The notes under the pieces: generated by a model
What the model saw: only the letters and a program-made list of their open reading frames with translations
What the model was told of the DNA's origin: nothing
Databases searched by the model: none
Assembly: GCF_014647635.1 (NCBI RefSeq)
Contig: NZ_BMPO01000001.1
Coordinates: 310,001 to 374,000, forward strand
Direction: 5' to 3'
Source: Pseudomonas matsuisoli
Lineage (GTDB): Bacteria; Pseudomonadota; Gammaproteobacteria; Pseudomonadales; Pseudomonadaceae
Length of the DNA stretch: 64,000 bases
Shown: piece by piece, positions 62,970-64,000 of the stretch
How the letters are laid out: each line of letters starts with the position of its first letter
How positions within the stretch are numbered: the stretch's first letter is position 1
Made by a program: the position numbers and the translations under genes

Positions 62970-64000
62970 ATGATGTCGCTGCGCCCTACTCTTCTCGCCC
63001 TTGCCTGCCTGATCGCCCCATTGCCGCTGACCGCGAACGACTTGCCTTCTTTGGGGGACTCTAGTTCGGCCGCGGTGTCGCCACTGCAGGAGTATCAACT
63101 CGGGCGCGCGTGGCTCAGCATTCTTCGCGGGCAGGTGCCACAGCTTTCGGACCCCTTGCTGAAGGACTACGTCGAGCGTAGCGTTTATCGGCTTGCAGAA
63201 ACGAGTCAGGTACAGGACCGACGCTTCGAATTCGTGCTCCTGCGCAGCGACCAGATCAACGCATTCGCGGCTCCCGGCGGGATTGTCGGCGTTAATGGCG
63301 GATTGTTTCTCTATGCAGAAACCGAAGCCGAGTATGCGGCGGTCATGGCGCACGAACTCGCACACTTATCGCAACGTCACTTCGCACGCGGCCTCATGGC
63401 CCAACAACGGCTGCAACTGCCGATGATGGCCGCCATGCTCGCCGGCATCGTCGCGGCCGCGGCCGGCGCGGGCGATGCGGGTATCGCAGCCATTGCGTCG
63501 ACGCAAGCTGCCGCCATTCAGGAACAGCGCAGATTTTCTCGGCAAAACGAACAAGAGGCTGACCGCGTCGGCCTTTTGAACATGGAGAAAGCTGGCTACG
63601 ACCCCAAAGCCATGCCGCGTATGTTCGAACGACTCGCGCGACAATACCGCTACGACAGCAGGCCGCCCGAATTCTTGCTCACGCACCCGGTTACCGAGTC
63701 ACGCATCGCAGACACGAGCAACCGCGCCGAGCAATTCCAAAGGGGCGGCCGCGACGACAGCCTCGAATATCAGCTCATACGTGCGCGCACGCGCCTGATG
63801 TTCGAACAGACGCCGGGGTCGGCGGCACAGCAGTTTCGCGCAATGCTCGACGAGCACCCTGAAAAGGATGCCGCACGGTACGGCTTGGCCATTTCCCAAA
63901 CCAAGGTAGGAAAGCTCGACGAAGCTCAGCAATTGCTGTCGGAATTGCTGAAAAAGAATCCCGACAGCCTGATTTACGGACTTGCCCAAGTAGAGCTCGA
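62970..64000 (+). CDS. M48 metalloprotease with TPR region (BepA-like), truncated by window end
   Basis: An open frame runs from the ATG at 62970 (a second ATG is at 62973) to the window end, over 343 codons. The signal peptide is MSLRPTLLALACLIAPLPLTAND. The zinc motif HELAH is at 128-132, with ADRVG near 200 holding the third ligand Glu. A TPR-like helical region begins near 265 (DDSLEYQLIRARTRLMFEQ). BepA-type proteins are periplasmic and help outer-membrane protein assembly, which fits bamC nearby. The C-terminus is outside the window. Confidence 0.92.
   Translation, partial: MMSLRPTLLALACLIAPLPLTANDLPSLGDSSSAAVSPLQEYQLGRAWLSILRGQVPQLSDPLLKDYVERSVYRLAETSQVQDRRFEFVLLRSDQINAFAAPGGIVGVNGGLFLYAETEAEYAAVMAHELAHLSQRHFARGLMAQQRLQLPMMAAMLAGIVAAAAGAGDAGIAAIASTQAAAIQEQRRFSRQNEQEADRVGLLNMEKAGYDPKAMPRMFERLARQYRYDSRPPEFLLTHPVTESRIADTSNRAEQFQRGGRDDSLEYQLIRARTRLMFEQTPGSAAQQFRAMLDEHPEKDAARYGLAISQTKVGKLDEAQQLLSELLKKNPDSLIYGLAQVEL

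Overview
The window reads as chromosomal DNA of a pseudomonad (Pseudomonas sensu lato). The reasons are: flagellar genes split into flgBCDE and flgFGHIJKL units, each behind a near-perfect sigma-54 promoter; an itaconate-degradation cluster in the gene order I recall for P. aeruginosa; a dapA-bamC-purC neighbourhood with bcp, gcvR, tusA-like and M48 genes as in P. aeruginosa; and abundant REP sequences with a REP-associated transposase. No phage, plasmid, CRISPR or rRNA was seen. Names are from reading translations and motifs; no database search was possible.

Layout. 1-980: a RAYT transposase between two mirror-like triplets of REP sequences. 1038-12535 (all minus): hook, rod, ring and junction genes flgL to flgB. 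12891-14381: putP. 14662-18929 (minus): a four-gene operon of cupredoxin-like protein, membrane c-di-GMP phosphodiesterase, DUF3034 outer-membrane-like protein and lipoprotein truncated globin. 19047-23206: AraC regulator, a Lon/AsrA-type protease and a nitroreductase. 23277-32675 (minus): a branched-chain-type ABC transporter joined to aldehyde, alcohol and short-chain dehydrogenases, then an orphan dctP. 33019-40903: itaconate cluster (ccl, ict, prpD-like, VOC, acyl-CoA dehydrogenase, ich) with a divergent LysR gene. 41031-42929: xdhC, mocA-like and pterin carbinolamine dehydratase. 43049-44466: small proteins and an SH3/coiled-coil membrane protein. 44820-50906: sugar-acid operon (enolase-superfamily dehydratase, DHDPS-family enzyme, MFS importer, 2-ketoglutarate-semialdehyde dehydrogenase) with a divergent LysR. 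51066-53258: OsmC-YcaO fusion. 53339-56043: SDR and an NTF2-Atu4866 fusion with a divergent LysR. 56234-57962: ArsR, quinone oxidoreductase and ABM monooxygenase with two matching operators. 58074-64000: tRNA-Ser(CGA), purC, bamC, dapA, gcvR, bcp, tusA-like and a truncated M48 protease gene.

How the parts work together. The flg genes build the rod, P and L rings, hook and hook-filament junction. The catabolic blocks each pair an importer or CoA-activation step with dehydrogenases and a divergent LysR regulator, feeding acetyl-CoA plus pyruvate (itaconate) or 2-oxoglutarate (sugar acid). The ABC/ADH/ALDH block looks like uptake and oxidation of an alcohol or aldehyde of unknown identity. Least explained are the globin-cupredoxin-phosphodiesterase operon, the ArsR operon with a predicted leaderless regulator transcript, the Moco cassette containing a pterin dehydratase, and REP clusters inserted at gene junctions of the itaconate operon.
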